Origin: RGIG4140 sp045632845
Lineage (GTDB): Bacteria; Pseudomonadota; Alphaproteobacteria; CAAHEQ01; UBA3637
Direction: 5' to 3'
Assembly (NCBI GenBank): GCA_045632845.1
Contig: JAZQXL010000002.1
Span: 19,140-83,139, forward strand
DNA length: 64,000 bases
Shown here: positions 8,864 through 16,741 of the stretch, in pieces
Position numbering within the stretch: position 1 is the first letter of the stretch
How the letters are laid out: every line of letters starts with the position of its first letter
Notes under the pieces: model-generated
Database searches by the model: none
What the model was told of the DNA's origin: nothing
The model's input: only the letters and a program-made list of their open reading frames with translations
Translations under genes and position numbers: made by a program

Positions 8864-10142
8864 TTCATACTTATATTTTCATCAATCTTTAGAACAAACT
8901 GATCCAATTTTGTCACGTATGATTACAAAGGAGTTGTGGAGACAACAAGATCATATTGAGTTGATTGCATCAGAAAATATTGTTTCAAAAGCTGTTTTGG
9001 AAGCTGCTGGTAGCGTTTTGACAAATAAATATGCTGAAGGATATGCCGCAAAGCGCTATTATCACGGATGTGAATATGTTGACGAAGTTGAGGTTCTTGC
9101 TATTGAAAGAGCTAAGAAATTGTTCAATGCTGGGTATGTGAATGTGCAACCGCATTCAGGATCACAAGCAAACTCAGCTGTTTATTTGGCTTTGTTGGAA
9201 CCAAATGATTTGATTTTGGGTATGGGGTTAGATGCTGGCGGGCATTTAACACATGGGTATAAGGCTTCTTCATCAGGAAAGTATTATCAAAGTGTTTCAT
9301 ATGGTGTGGATTCAAATGGATACATTGATTATGATACAGTTGAAAGTTTAGCCCTTGCCCATAAACCAAAATTAATCATTGCTGGTGGTTCTGCATACCC
9401 TCGACAAATCAATTATGAAAGATTTCGTTTAATTGCAGATAAAGTCGGTGCTTATTTGATGGTGGATATGGCTCACTTTGCAGGTCTTGTTGCAGGTGGT
9501 GTTCTTGAAAATCCACTTAAATATGCCGATGTTGTCACAACAACAACACACAAAACATTGCGTGGTCCTCGTGGTGGTATGATTTTGACGAATAATAAAG
9601 ATATTGCAAAAAAAATTAATTCTGCTGTATTCCCAGGTCTTCAAGGAGGTCCTTTGATGCATATTATTGCAGCAAAGGCTGTTGCATTTGGTGAAGATTT
9701 GCAAGACAGCTTTAAAGAATATGCTAAAAATGTTGTAAATAATGCAGGAATTTTGGCTAAAACATTAAAATCAAAAGGGTATGATTTGGTTTCAGGTGGA
9801 ACGGATACGCATTTGATTTTGTTAGATTTAAGATCTAAAGGTTTAACCGGTTCTGTTTCATGTGATGCGTTGGCAGAAGCTGGGATTATTTGTAACAAAA
9901 ACAGTGTGCCAAACGATCCTGAAAAACCAACGGTAACATCTGGTTTGCGTGTTGGAACACCTGCAGGCACAACAAGAGGTTTTGGTGCAAAAGAATTTGA
10001 AGAAATTGGTTTGATGATTGTTGAAGTTTTGGATGCGTTGACAGTGGGAGAAGAAGAAACAACAAAAGCAATAGCTTCTGTTCGAAAAAAAGTTCAAGAA
10101 ATGTGCTTGAAGTTCCCAATCTATGATTCAGCAAAGGTATAA
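8850..10142 (+). CDS. glyA: Serine hydroxymethyltransferase
   Basis: This PLP enzyme (430 residues) converts serine and tetrahydrofolate into glycine and methylene-tetrahydrofolate. It feeds one-carbon metabolism. The PLP lysine is Lys235 in VVTTTTHKTLRGPRGG. Other signatures are ASENIVSKAV, YAEGYAAKRYYHGCEYVD and GLRVGTPAGTTRG. Length is usual for the family. It overlaps the end of rpiB and is followed after three bases by nrdR, within a rpiB-glyA-nrdR-nusB operon. Confidence 0.97.
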   Translation: MTLNNSYLYFHQSLEQTDPILSRMITKELWRQQDHIELIASENIVSKAVLEAAGSVLTNKYAEGYAAKRYYHGCEYVDEVEVLAIERAKKLFNAGYVNVQPHSGSQANSAVYLALLEPNDLILGMGLDAGGHLTHGYKASSSGKYYQSVSYGVDSNGYIDYDTVESLALAHKPKLIIAGGSAYPRQINYERFRLIADKVGAYLMVDMAHFAGLVAGGVLENPLKYADVVTTTTHKTLRGPRGGMILTNNKDIAKKINSAVFPGLQGGPLMHIIAAKAVAFGEDLQDSFKEYAKNVVNNAGILAKTLKSKGYDLVSGGTDTHLILLDLRSKGLTGSVSCDALAEAGIICNKNSVPNDPEKPTVTSGLRVGTPAGTTRGFGAKEFEEIGLMIVEVLDALTVGEEETTKAIASVRKKVQEMCLKFPIYDSAKV

Positions 10143-10145
10143 TAA

Positions 10146-10604
10146 ATGAAGTGTCCTTTTTGTGGAAAAGCAGCCAGTCAGGTTAAGGATTCGCGCCCAA
10201 GTGAAGATGGAACGTCAATTAGACGTCGTAGATGTTGTCCAGATTGTGGGGGCAGATTTACAACGTTTGAATACATTCAAAGTCAAGATCTTGTGGTTGT
10301 GAAAAAAAATGATGTGCGTGTTCCTTTTGAACGTGAAAAGCTGTATCGTTCAATTCATTTAGCATTGCGTAAGCGTGAAATTGACGAAGAACGAATGGAT
10401 CAACTGGTTGCTCAACTCATTCAATCATTGGAAGAAAAAGGTGTGATTGAAATTCGTTCAAGTGAAATTGGTGAACTTGTAATGAACATGCTTTTAAAAA
10501 TTGATAAAGTCGCATATGTTAGATATGCATCAGTATATAAGAATTTTACATCTATGGAAGATTTTAAAGAATTTGCAGCTAAATTAATGGAGGGCGAAGA
10601 ATGA
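10146..10604 (+). CDS. nrdR: NrdR transcriptional repressor
   Basis: This 152-residue repressor of ribonucleotide reductase genes senses (d)ATP. Residues 1-34 form a zinc ribbon with Cys3, Cys6, Cys31 and Cys34, and an ATP-cone domain follows (about 47-137). It would bind NrdR boxes upstream of nrd genes; none were found in this window. Its 3' end overlaps nusB by four bases (ATGA). The position after glyA is conserved in alphaproteobacteria. Confidence 0.96.
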   Translation: MKCPFCGKAASQVKDSRPSEDGTSIRRRRCCPDCGGRFTTFEYIQSQDLVVVKKNDVRVPFEREKLYRSIHLALRKREIDEERMDQLVAQLIQSLEEKGVIEIRSSEIGELVMNMLLKIDKVAYVRYASVYKNFTSMEDFKEFAAKLMEGEE

Positions 10605-11080
10605 CAGAGATAAACCCAAATCAAAAATTTACAAATGCACGCTTAATGGCTGTGCAAGCTTGTTACGCAAAAGAAATGAGTGATGAAAGATGGGAAAAAA
10701 TCACATCAAAATTTTTGCTTGGCGAAATTGGTGGTCAAGTAATTGAAGATGGTGTTGCAGGTCGTGAAAAGTATGTTGACTTGCAACCAGCTGACGCAGG
10801 ACTTTTTACAAGTCTTATTAAAGAGTATCAAGAAAAAGAAGATATGATTAATGAAATCATTCGCACAAATTTGGGTGAAAAGTTAGATTATGAAAGAATG
10901 GAACTTTTGTTAAAATGTGTTTTAAGAATGGGTATAACGGAATTTTATGCAAATCCGTCTTTGCCAAGTGCCATTATTGTGAATGAATATGTGGATATGA
11001 CACGTGCCTTTTTCAGTGGTGTTGAAGCAAAAATTGTGAATGCATTATTGGACAAGTTTGCTAAAGTTATGCGTGGTTAA
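10601..11080 (+). CDS. nusB: Transcription antitermination factor NusB
   Basis: This 159-residue all-helical RNA-binding protein works with NusE (S10) in rRNA antitermination. The N-terminal ARLMAVQACY segment and the C-terminal IIVNEYVDMTRAFF and FVNALLDK-like segments are typical. It overlaps nrdR by four bases. In many alphaproteobacteria riboflavin genes (ribD, ribE, ribH) lie between nrdR and nusB; they are absent here. Confidence 0.92.
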   Translation: MTEINPNQKFTNARLMAVQACYAKEMSDERWEKITSKFLLGEIGGQVIEDGVAGREKYVDLQPADAGLFTSLIKEYQEKEDMINEIIRTNLGEKLDYERMELLLKCVLRMGITEFYANPSLPSAIIVNEYVDMTRAFFSGVEAKIVNALLDKFAKVMRG

Positions 11081-11096
11081 TTTATTTATAAATTGA

Positions 11097-11125
11097 TTGA
11101 CAAAATAAGAATAAAGAGCTATTAT
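11097..11125 (+). promoter_or_regulatory. Promoter embedded in the nusB terminator
   Basis: TTGACA (11097-11102) and TATTAT (11120-11125) have 17-base spacing. The -10 element lies in the loop of the terminator hairpin that ends the nusB operon. The start point near 11132 is in the 3' arm, so its own transcript cannot form the hairpin. Confidence 0.75.
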
Positions 11126-11146
11126 GACGGCTCTTTATTTTTTTTA
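11111..11146 (+). terminator. Terminator of the rpiB-glyA-nrdR-nusB operon
   Basis: ATAAAGAGC (11111-11119) pairs with GCTCTTTAT (11130-11138) around a ten-base loop, followed by a T-rich tract. Confidence 0.8.
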
Positions 11147-11168
11147 TTTTAAAGCTTAGATAACATCC

Positions 11169-11819
11169 ATGAATGAATGTGTAAAAACTGATAGATTGAT
11201 TTTGCATCGCCATATTTTTGAAAATGGTACTCTTTTTACACAGTTGGAAAAAAAACAACCCCATTCTTCTCCTCAAGCATTATCCGATTTGTTAAAAAAA
11301 AATCAAAATGTGTTAAAGGGAATTTTTGGATGGTGGCTTGACGTTTCATCCCCATATTCTGCAGGTATACGGATACATGAAGATTCTAGATCTTGGCGGC
11401 ATAAAGATCAACTGCAATATTATGTGTATGAAAAAGAAACACAAAAGTGTATAGGTATTTTTTGCGCAATTATCAAAAAAAATGAGGCCTATGTTTTGGC
11501 TTGGCTTTCACAAAACAATCAAGGGAAGGGGTATGCACGCGAAATTGCAAAAGCTTTTGACAAGGAACTTTTTGAAACGATTGGGGTTGATAAAGTTAAA
11601 TACGAATGCTTTAATCTAAACCCGCACAAAAGTAAGGTGAGATCTTTTTTAACAGATGTAAATTATAAAGAAGAAAAGATAACTTCTGCAAGTACTCTTT
11701 GGAGCAAAACAAAGGGAGAGTATTTTTTAGGTTTAGGAATTAAACCATTGTTGATTAAGTCAAAAAAAATGGGTATTTCTTTTTTCAGAAGGATGATGAA
11801 TATTTTTACAAATGAATAA
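11169..11819 (+). CDS. GNAT-family acetyltransferase
   Basis: This 216-residue protein has the layout of RimJ/RimL-type GNAT N-acetyltransferases. An N-terminal TDRLILHR strand comes first, and the acetyl-CoA binding motif A is QNNQGKGYAREIAKA (near residue 118). The substrate is unknown; family members acetylate protein N-termini or small amines. The C-terminal 40 residues are basic and unlike the family core. There is no strong ribosome binding site before ATG 11169. It has its own promoter inside the preceding terminator. Confidence 0.72.
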   Translation: MNECVKTDRLILHRHIFENGTLFTQLEKKQPHSSPQALSDLLKKNQNVLKGIFGWWLDVSSPYSAGIRIHEDSRSWRHKDQLQYYVYEKETQKCIGIFCAIIKKNEAYVLAWLSQNNQGKGYAREIAKAFDKELFETIGVDKVKYECFNLNPHKSKVRSFLTDVNYKEEKITSASTLWSKTKGEYFLGLGIKPLLIKSKKMGISFFRRMMNIFTNE

Positions 11820-11820
11820 A

Positions 11821-11862
11821 AAAACAAACGCGGTTTAATTTAAACCGCATTTGTTTTTTAGA
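11821..11862. terminator. Bidirectional terminator
   Basis: A long inverted repeat (AACAAA-GCGGTTTA with TAAACCGC-TTTGTT and a short loop) lies between the convergent acetyltransferase and FNT channel genes, with T runs on both strands. Confidence 0.85.
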
Positions 11863-11870
11863 TTGAAAAT

Positions 11871-12659
11871 TTAATCTTCTTTTTTATTGTAAATATAGCC
11901 GTAAACAGCACCGATGAACAAAGCACCACCAACAATGTTCCCAATTGTTGCTGGGATGAGATTATCAACAATAAATTGACCCCAAGTAATATCAGCACCT
12001 GTGTACATGGCTGTTGGGATAAAGAACATATTTGCAATAGAGTGTTCATAGCCAAGTGTTACAAAAAGCATTACAGGAACCCATATGCCAAGAGCTTTTC
12101 CGATAACATCTTTTCCTGCATAGCCCATCCAAGTACCAAGGCAAACAAGAGCATTTGCCCCAATTGCTTTTATAATCACAGTATCCCAAGGATATTTGAG
12201 TTTTCCATAAGCAAGCGTGTGTAAATAATCGACATATGGAGCATTGCTGATAATGCCAGTTTTATATGCCATAAAATAAGCAATTAATTGTGTACCGATA
12301 AAGTTGAATGAATATGCCAATACCCAAACTTTTAATAAGGATAACAACGTTGTCTTTTTTTGCATGGTGGAAAGAGTCATGCCGGCACAGTCGCTTGTGA
12401 ATAAATCAGCCCCTGCAATACAAACCATAATCAGCCCAACTGGGAAGAGGGCACCAGCCACAAATTTAACAAGACCAGGATTTAATTCTTGGGTGATTGG
12501 CATACCACCTGCAACAACAAGAGTGAGCAATCCGCCAAGCGCAATAAAAGCACCGCCCAAAATAGCAAAGAGCATAAATTTTAAAAAAGGCATATCAGCC
12601 TTTGACTTTGAAGAATCTGCAAACAATTTTGCAATTTCTGCTGGTTGATAATATGACAT
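11871..12659 (-). CDS. Formate/nitrite (FNT) family channel
   Basis: This 262-residue inner membrane pentameric channel carries small monovalent anions such as formate, nitrite or hydrosulfide. Six hydrophobic segments are visible. FNT signatures are the GADLFTSD loop and GYEHSIANMF, which contains the conserved pore histidine. The sequence does not allow a choice between FocA, NirC and HSC types. A ribosome binding site (TAGGAG) precedes the ATG. It is a single-gene unit. Confidence 0.9.
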   Translation of the reverse strand: MSYYQPAEIAKLFADSSKSKADMPFLKFMLFAILGGAFIALGGLLTLVVAGGMPITQELNPGLVKFVAGALFPVGLIMVCIAGADLFTSDCAGMTLSTMQKKTTLLSLLKVWVLAYSFNFIGTQLIAYFMAYKTGIISNAPYVDYLHTLAYGKLKYPWDTVIIKAIGANALVCLGTWMGYAGKDVIGKALGIWVPVMLFVTLGYEHSIANMFFIPTAMYTGADITWGQFIVDNLIPATIGNIVGGALFIGAVYGYIYNKKED

Positions 12660-12733
12660 TTTTTTCTCCTATAAAATAAATAAGTATGCCCCTTTTATTC
12701 TTTTTTTTATTAAAAATCAAGCAAAAAGAGGGA

Positions 12734-13762
12734 CTATTTTGTTTTTTGATAATTTTGTTTTTTTAAATAGGTATCAATGGGGATTTTTTGACCTTTTATT
12801 TTAAGATTAATACAAGAAATGGGAATATGAGTGAGATTTGTATAGTAAGCGTTAACAAAAGTGATTTTTTTTAATTCTTGTTGAAGTGATTGATTTGTTA
12901 AATCTAAATTTTTATATTCTGTATCAACAGAGTAATCAAAACGCCAATTTTTGGCATAATTGTTGATAGATGAAATATCAAATTCTTTTAATGTATTTGG
13001 CACAAAATTATTTAAAATTTGTCTGCGATGTTCTTTTTTGTGTGTTAAAAGACACTTCATTAAAATACCGATTGTTTCTTCCTCAGCATAGCAAATTGCT
13101 TCTCTTTTTGATTGAAAAAGATGTTTTTTTAAATTGTATCTTTTGGAAATGATTTTATCAACAAAAGAAAGATTTTTATCAGGCGAGTAAAAAGAGTATG
13201 CTTTTGACATAAAATAATTAAGACGAGCTGCAATAATAAAATCGGCTCCTTTTGCATGGGCTTCAGCCATTTTATGTACAATTGGAAAAAGGTGGTTGAA
13301 ATTAAATACCCCATCACAACCTTGTTTTAAGTGTAGATATTCATGGATAAAGGTTGCTGTTTTAAAGTCGGGTGGTAAAAGAATGGTGTTGTGTGCCTCT
13401 TTTGATGTTGGTTTTTCTTTTATTTTTCCAAGGACTGAAAGATCTTTATCTATTTGAATGTCAGCAGGAATAATTTTGTTTTTAAATAATTTAGAAATAA
13501 CAGGAGATAAATGAGATATAATAAGAATATCTTGTAAAACTTTTTCTTTTTTTTGATGTAAAAGATTTGAAAAATCAATTTGTGTAATAAGTTTTTTTAA
13601 ATCATCTATTGTTAAGTTATTAGATGGAAGTGTTTTTTCTTCTCCATCGTTGAAATAAATAAGATTTTTGAGTAAAAACTCAGGAACACTTGTTTTTTGA
13701 TGTATGGTGTTCTGTTTATTTTTTGGTTTTGGAAATAGGATGTTAAAAAAAGCGTTAAACAT
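12734..13762 (-). CDS. Putative HExxH zinc metallopeptidase (paralogue B)
   Basis: This 342-residue protein has a metallopeptidase-like HEYLH at residues 140-144, then a conserved EAHAKG segment about 26 residues later that could give the third metal ligand, and a ETIGILMKCLL helix. It shares this whole order with the gene directly upstream (13785-15050), so they are tandem paralogues. This copy lacks the two N-terminal membrane segments of its partner and has only a mildly hydrophobic start. The C-terminal 100 residues are different from the partner. I recall putative metallopeptidase families of unknown function of this kind (DUF6782 may be one), but I cannot confirm membership. The substrate is unknown. 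Confidence 0.65.
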   Translation of the reverse strand: MFNAFFNILFPKPKNKQNTIHQKTSVPEFLLKNLIYFNDGEEKTLPSNNLTIDDLKKLITQIDFSNLLHQKKEKVLQDILIISHLSPVISKLFKNKIIPADIQIDKDLSVLGKIKEKPTSKEAHNTILLPPDFKTATFIHEYLHLKQGCDGVFNFNHLFPIVHKMAEAHAKGADFIIAARLNYFMSKAYSFYSPDKNLSFVDKIISKRYNLKKHLFQSKREAICYAEEETIGILMKCLLTHKKEHRRQILNNFVPNTLKEFDISSINNYAKNWRFDYSVDTEYKNLDLTNQSLQQELKKITFVNAYYTNLTHIPISCINLKIKGQKIPIDTYLKKQNYQKTK

Positions 13763-13784
13763 TATTGTTTTTCCTTAAAAAATT

Positions 13785-15050
13785 CTACTCTTTTTCTAAT
13801 TCTTTGCAACAGAATTGAAAAAGTGCATTGTTTTTATCATGTGTAGCAATTTTGATGTTTTTTATATCTTGTTGAATGCCTGTTTCATAAGAAAAATAAG
13901 CATTGAAATCTTTTACACAATCAACTTCATGTTGAATAATTTTAGGTGTGTGGGTTAGAATTTCTTTTGTTTTTTCTTCGAGGTTTAAAACAGTTTCATT
14001 AATATAAGTTGAGCGCCATTCAAAACAAAATGTGTTGAAATTTATTCTGTCATTGGTTGAAGAAAAAAAACAGCCTTCAGTGTTAAAAATTTCTTCTCGT
14101 TTTTTCTCATCATCTTCTAAAAGGCATTTCATTAAAACGCCAATAGCCCTTTCTTCGGTTTTTCCTTGTAATTCACGTTCCAAGAGAGTTGGATTTTGTT
14201 TTTTTATTTTATCAAATTGACTGTAATAGAGTGTGTTTTCCCAATCTGAAAGGGTTTCGTTAGAAAGATTGTATTTTCTGCATTCTAAGTTTGTTGCAAA
14301 ATTTAATACATAGTTTAATCCTTTTGCTTGAGCTTCATTCATCAGGTGTAAGTAATGATGTAAATCTTTTAAGCAAAAGGCTCCATCTTGAGCTTGTTTG
14401 AGATGAAAAATTTCATGCGTGATTGAGAGTGGATCACAAACATTCTGGATTATTATTTTTCCATCAATATCATGTTCGGGTGAAAAAGAGGCAAGTCCGC
14501 CATAAGAAAGATTTTTATCAACTTCAATGATTGCAGATCTAAGATTGCTTTTTAAAATTTTAGAAGCCAAAGGTGAAGAGTGTGCAATGACAATCAAATT
14601 TTGAAGAATAATCAGTTGCTCTTGCTTTTTAAGAGCTGAAAAATCAATCGTTTGAACAAGATTTTCAATATCTTTTTTTGTTAATGGATCAAATGGGGAA
14701 GGGTGTTTGTTTTGAGGTGTATTCACATAGCAAAGTTGATTTAAAACGTCTTTAGAAACACTTGTTTTTCTTTTTTTGTTAAATGGGAACTTTTTTAAGT
14801 ATTTAATCGTTTCAAAAGTTAGGAAGATTGAAAGAATTGTTGTTGTAAGTGGAAAAAGTACATGAAATAGAGAGTATTTTTTCTCTTTATTTTCAAGTTT
14901 TTTTTGATTTAAAAATTCATTTGTATTTTTATAAAGAGAGTTTGCTTGAATGGTTGAAAGCAGGAGGGAACCCAAGCAACAAAGATAAAGAGTTGTTTTT
15001 GTTTTTTGTGTTTTTTTTTGCAAATATGGAGATAAAATCTGGGAATTCAT
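13785..15050 (-). CDS. Membrane-anchored putative HExxH metallopeptidase (paralogue A)
   Basis: This 421-residue protein has two hydrophobic segments in residues 17-40 and 62-86, then a soluble domain with HEIFH at 212-216, followed by EAQAKG and EERAIGVLMKCLL as in paralogue B. The layout suggests an inner membrane hairpin anchor with the catalytic-like domain on the cytoplasmic side, though orientation is not certain. No good ribosome binding site is seen before the ATG. It is the first gene of a two-gene unit with paralogue B 22 bases downstream. Its promoter overlaps the terminator of the MarC gene. Confidence 0.65.
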   Translation of the reverse strand: MNSQILSPYLQKKTQKTKTTLYLCCLGSLLLSTIQANSLYKNTNEFLNQKKLENKEKKYSLFHVLFPLTTTILSIFLTFETIKYLKKFPFNKKRKTSVSKDVLNQLCYVNTPQNKHPSPFDPLTKKDIENLVQTIDFSALKKQEQLIILQNLIVIAHSSPLASKILKSNLRSAIIEVDKNLSYGGLASFSPEHDIDGKIIIQNVCDPLSITHEIFHLKQAQDGAFCLKDLHHYLHLMNEAQAKGLNYVLNFATNLECRKYNLSNETLSDWENTLYYSQFDKIKKQNPTLLERELQGKTEERAIGVLMKCLLEDDEKKREEIFNTEGCFFSSTNDRINFNTFCFEWRSTYINETVLNLEEKTKEILTHTPKIIQHEVDCVKDFNAYFSYETGIQQDIKNIKIATHDKNNALFQFCCKELEKE

Positions 15051-15129
15051 GCTTTGTATTTTATTTTGTTAGGTGACTTAAACAAGAGTGTTTAAAACAT
15101 TTGTTTTTTTAGATGAAACAAAGTTCATA

Positions 15130-15158
15130 ACGAAAAACTCCTTTGGACAAGGAGTTTA
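15130..15158 (-). terminator. Terminator of the MarC gene
   Basis: A nine-base-pair inverted repeat (15135-15143 with 15149-15157) has a short T run on the minus strand. The -10 box of the next gene overlaps its first arm. Confidence 0.6.
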
Positions 15159-15181
15159 ACACAAAAAAAATGTTTTGTCAA
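15153..15181 (-). promoter_or_regulatory. Promoter of the metallopeptidase pair, overlapping a terminator
   Basis: On the minus strand TTGACA (15181-15176) and TAAACT (15158-15153) are 17 bases apart. The -10 box shares bases with the hairpin at 15135-15157. Confidence 0.7.
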
Positions 15182-15188
15182 TTTTTAT

Positions 15189-15800
15189 TTATATTCCAGA
15201 TGTTTTTGCAATTAAAATGGTGACATTTGTGATAAATAGTTTGGCAGCCATTGCAAGTAAAATAATTCCAAAGAATTTTTGAAGCATATAGATAACACTT
15301 TTGCCAAGAATGGCTTCAATTTTTTCAACAAATCGTAAAACAAAATAAATCACAACAACGTTTGCAATCATAGCAAAGAACATATTGATGTCACTATATT
15401 GCGAACGAATGGAGAGAAGAGTTGTTAAAACGCCAGCCCCTGTGAGCATTGGAAAAACAATAGGAATAAATGTTGCATCTTTTGTGCTAGAAGGCCCACC
15501 TGATTTGAAAATTTCAACATCTAAAATCATTTCTAACCCAATTAAAAACACAACCAATGACCCTGCGATAGCAAAAGAGGAAATATCTAAATGGAAAAGA
15601 GATAAGAAGGCTTCTCCAATGTAAAAGAAACCAAACAACATAATCGTTGAAAGAAAAGTTGCTTTGTTTGTGTTGATATAACTTCCCTTACGCTTTGTTG
15701 ATAAAATAGCAGGGATTGCCCCAATACAGTCAATCGCAGCAAAAATAACCAAAAAAGCACTTAAAAATTGTTGAAAATCAAATGATGTGATAAAAGACAT
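15189..15800 (-). CDS. MarC-family integral membrane protein
   Basis: This 203-residue inner membrane protein has six hydrophobic segments and MarC/UPF0056 signatures: a start rich in FLVIFAAIDCIGAIP, and IPIVFPMLTGAGVLTT in the middle. The family is widespread, and its function is unsettled; early claims of multiple antibiotic resistance were not upheld. A GGAGG ribosome binding site precedes ATG. It has its own promoter and terminator. Confidence 0.88.
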   Translation of the reverse strand: MSFITSFDFQQFLSAFLVIFAAIDCIGAIPAILSTKRKGSYINTNKATFLSTIMLFGFFYIGEAFLSLFHLDISSFAIAGSLVVFLIGLEMILDVEIFKSGGPSSTKDATFIPIVFPMLTGAGVLTTLLSIRSQYSDINMFFAMIANVVVIYFVLRFVEKIEAILGKSVIYMLQKFFGIILLAMAAKLFITNVTILIAKTSGI

Positions 15801-15824
15801 ATAGCCTCCATATTCTAATATAAT

Positions 15825-15853
15825 AGAATATAATTACTTTAAAATAATGTCAA
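15825..15853 (-). promoter_or_regulatory. Promoter of the MarC gene
   Basis: On the minus strand TTGACA (15853-15848), 17 bases, TATTCT (15830-15825). Confidence 0.65.
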
Positions 15854-15859
15854 TGAAAA

Positions 15860-16240
15860 TTAGTTGGGTAAAATGATTTTGTTTAATTTTAATTCTGTGC
15901 CATTTTCAAGTGTTAAAATCAAAGAGTTTTCTGTTTGTGAATAAGCAACAATTTGTGGTAATAGTTCAAACCATTTTTGCTCAACAGCCATTGCTTTTTT
16001 TGGTCCCATCATCATTGTTGAACCGCCTGCGTGCAGCGTTATTTTGTTGTTGTCTTTTATGTAATTACCAAAATAATTGTTCACAACTTTTCCATAATAT
16101 CGATTTTCTTTTTCATCAAAAGAAATCGTAATGGGTATATTGTCAAGTTCAAATTGATAGGTGTTTTTGTTTAATGATTGGAAATTGCTTTGGCAGGAAG
16201 CCAATAAACAAAAAGGTAAAAGTAGAAATAATTTTTTCAT
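15860..16240 (-). CDS. META-domain (HslJ-like) lipoprotein
   Basis: This 126-residue lipoprotein precursor starts with a signal peptide ending in the lipobox LLASC. The mature part has a domain resembling META/HslJ: repeated short strands, then the TMMMGPKKAMAVEQKWFE segment, and a L-x-L-x-x-G-x-x-L end. The domain is found in heat-induced or secreted proteins of unclear function. It should sit in the outer or inner membrane, carried by the Lol pathway whose LolA is encoded at 47695. A GGAG ribosome binding site precedes ATG. Confidence 0.75.
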   Translation of the reverse strand: MKKLFLLLPFCLLASCQSNFQSLNKNTYQFELDNIPITISFDEKENRYYGKVVNNYFGNYIKDNNKITLHAGGSTMMMGPKKAMAVEQKWFELLPQIVAYSQTENSLILTLENGTELKLNKIILPN

Positions 16241-16265
16241 TTAAATCTCCTATGATATAAATTTT

Positions 16266-16294
16266 ATATTAATGCCTATTTGAGTTAATTGCAA
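16266..16294 (-). promoter_or_regulatory. Promoter of the META lipoprotein
   Basis: On the minus strand TTGCAA (16294-16289), 17 bases, TAATAT (16271-16266). Confidence 0.55.
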
Positions 16295-16351
16295 TTTTTT
16301 CTTGCAAAAAGAGTTAAAAAAAATTAAAAATTAAAACAAGGAGTGTTGAAA

Positions 16352-16738
16352 ATGAAAGCTTTTTATTGCCTTGGATTGTTTTTTTTATTGTCAGCGTGTT
16401 CTTATGAGCAAGAAATGCCTTTGGCTTCAACTGAAAAATATCAAGAAGTGTTAGATCAATGGCTTAGTAAAGAAAAGGAGGAGTTGGTTTCAGTTTGGGG
16501 AACTCCCTCTTATGATTATACAAAAAAAGATGTGAATTATGTCGTTTACATTAAAAATAGGATGAAACCAGTTGCTGCAGGTAATAAAATTGAAAGAATG
16601 CCGCGCATGGCTTTTGATTATTCTTTCTTTAAGGATGAAACAGCGACCGTTTCAAAAGGATGTACTACAGTTTTTATTATCCAAGATGATTTTATTCGGC
16701 AGTGGCGTTATGAAGGGTCGGAGTGCCAAGTTTATTAG
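16352..16738 (+). CDS. Small lipoprotein of unknown function
   Basis: The 128-residue product has a signal peptide ending in the lipobox LLSAC. The mature part has a WLSKEKEELVSVWGTPSYDY segment, the hydrophobic strand NYVVYI and two cysteines near the C-terminus. The start is placed at ATG 16352, eight bases after AAGGAG; an in-frame GTG at 16343 overlaps the ribosome binding site. I recognise no further domain. The gene ends three bases before the peptidase S66 gene and may be the first gene of that operon. Confidence 0.72.
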   Translation: MKAFYCLGLFFLLSACSYEQEMPLASTEKYQEVLDQWLSKEKEELVSVWGTPSYDYTKKDVNYVVYIKNRMKPVAAGNKIERMPRMAFDYSFFKDETATVSKGCTTVFIIQDDFIRQWRYEGSECQVY

Positions 16739-16741
16739 AGG

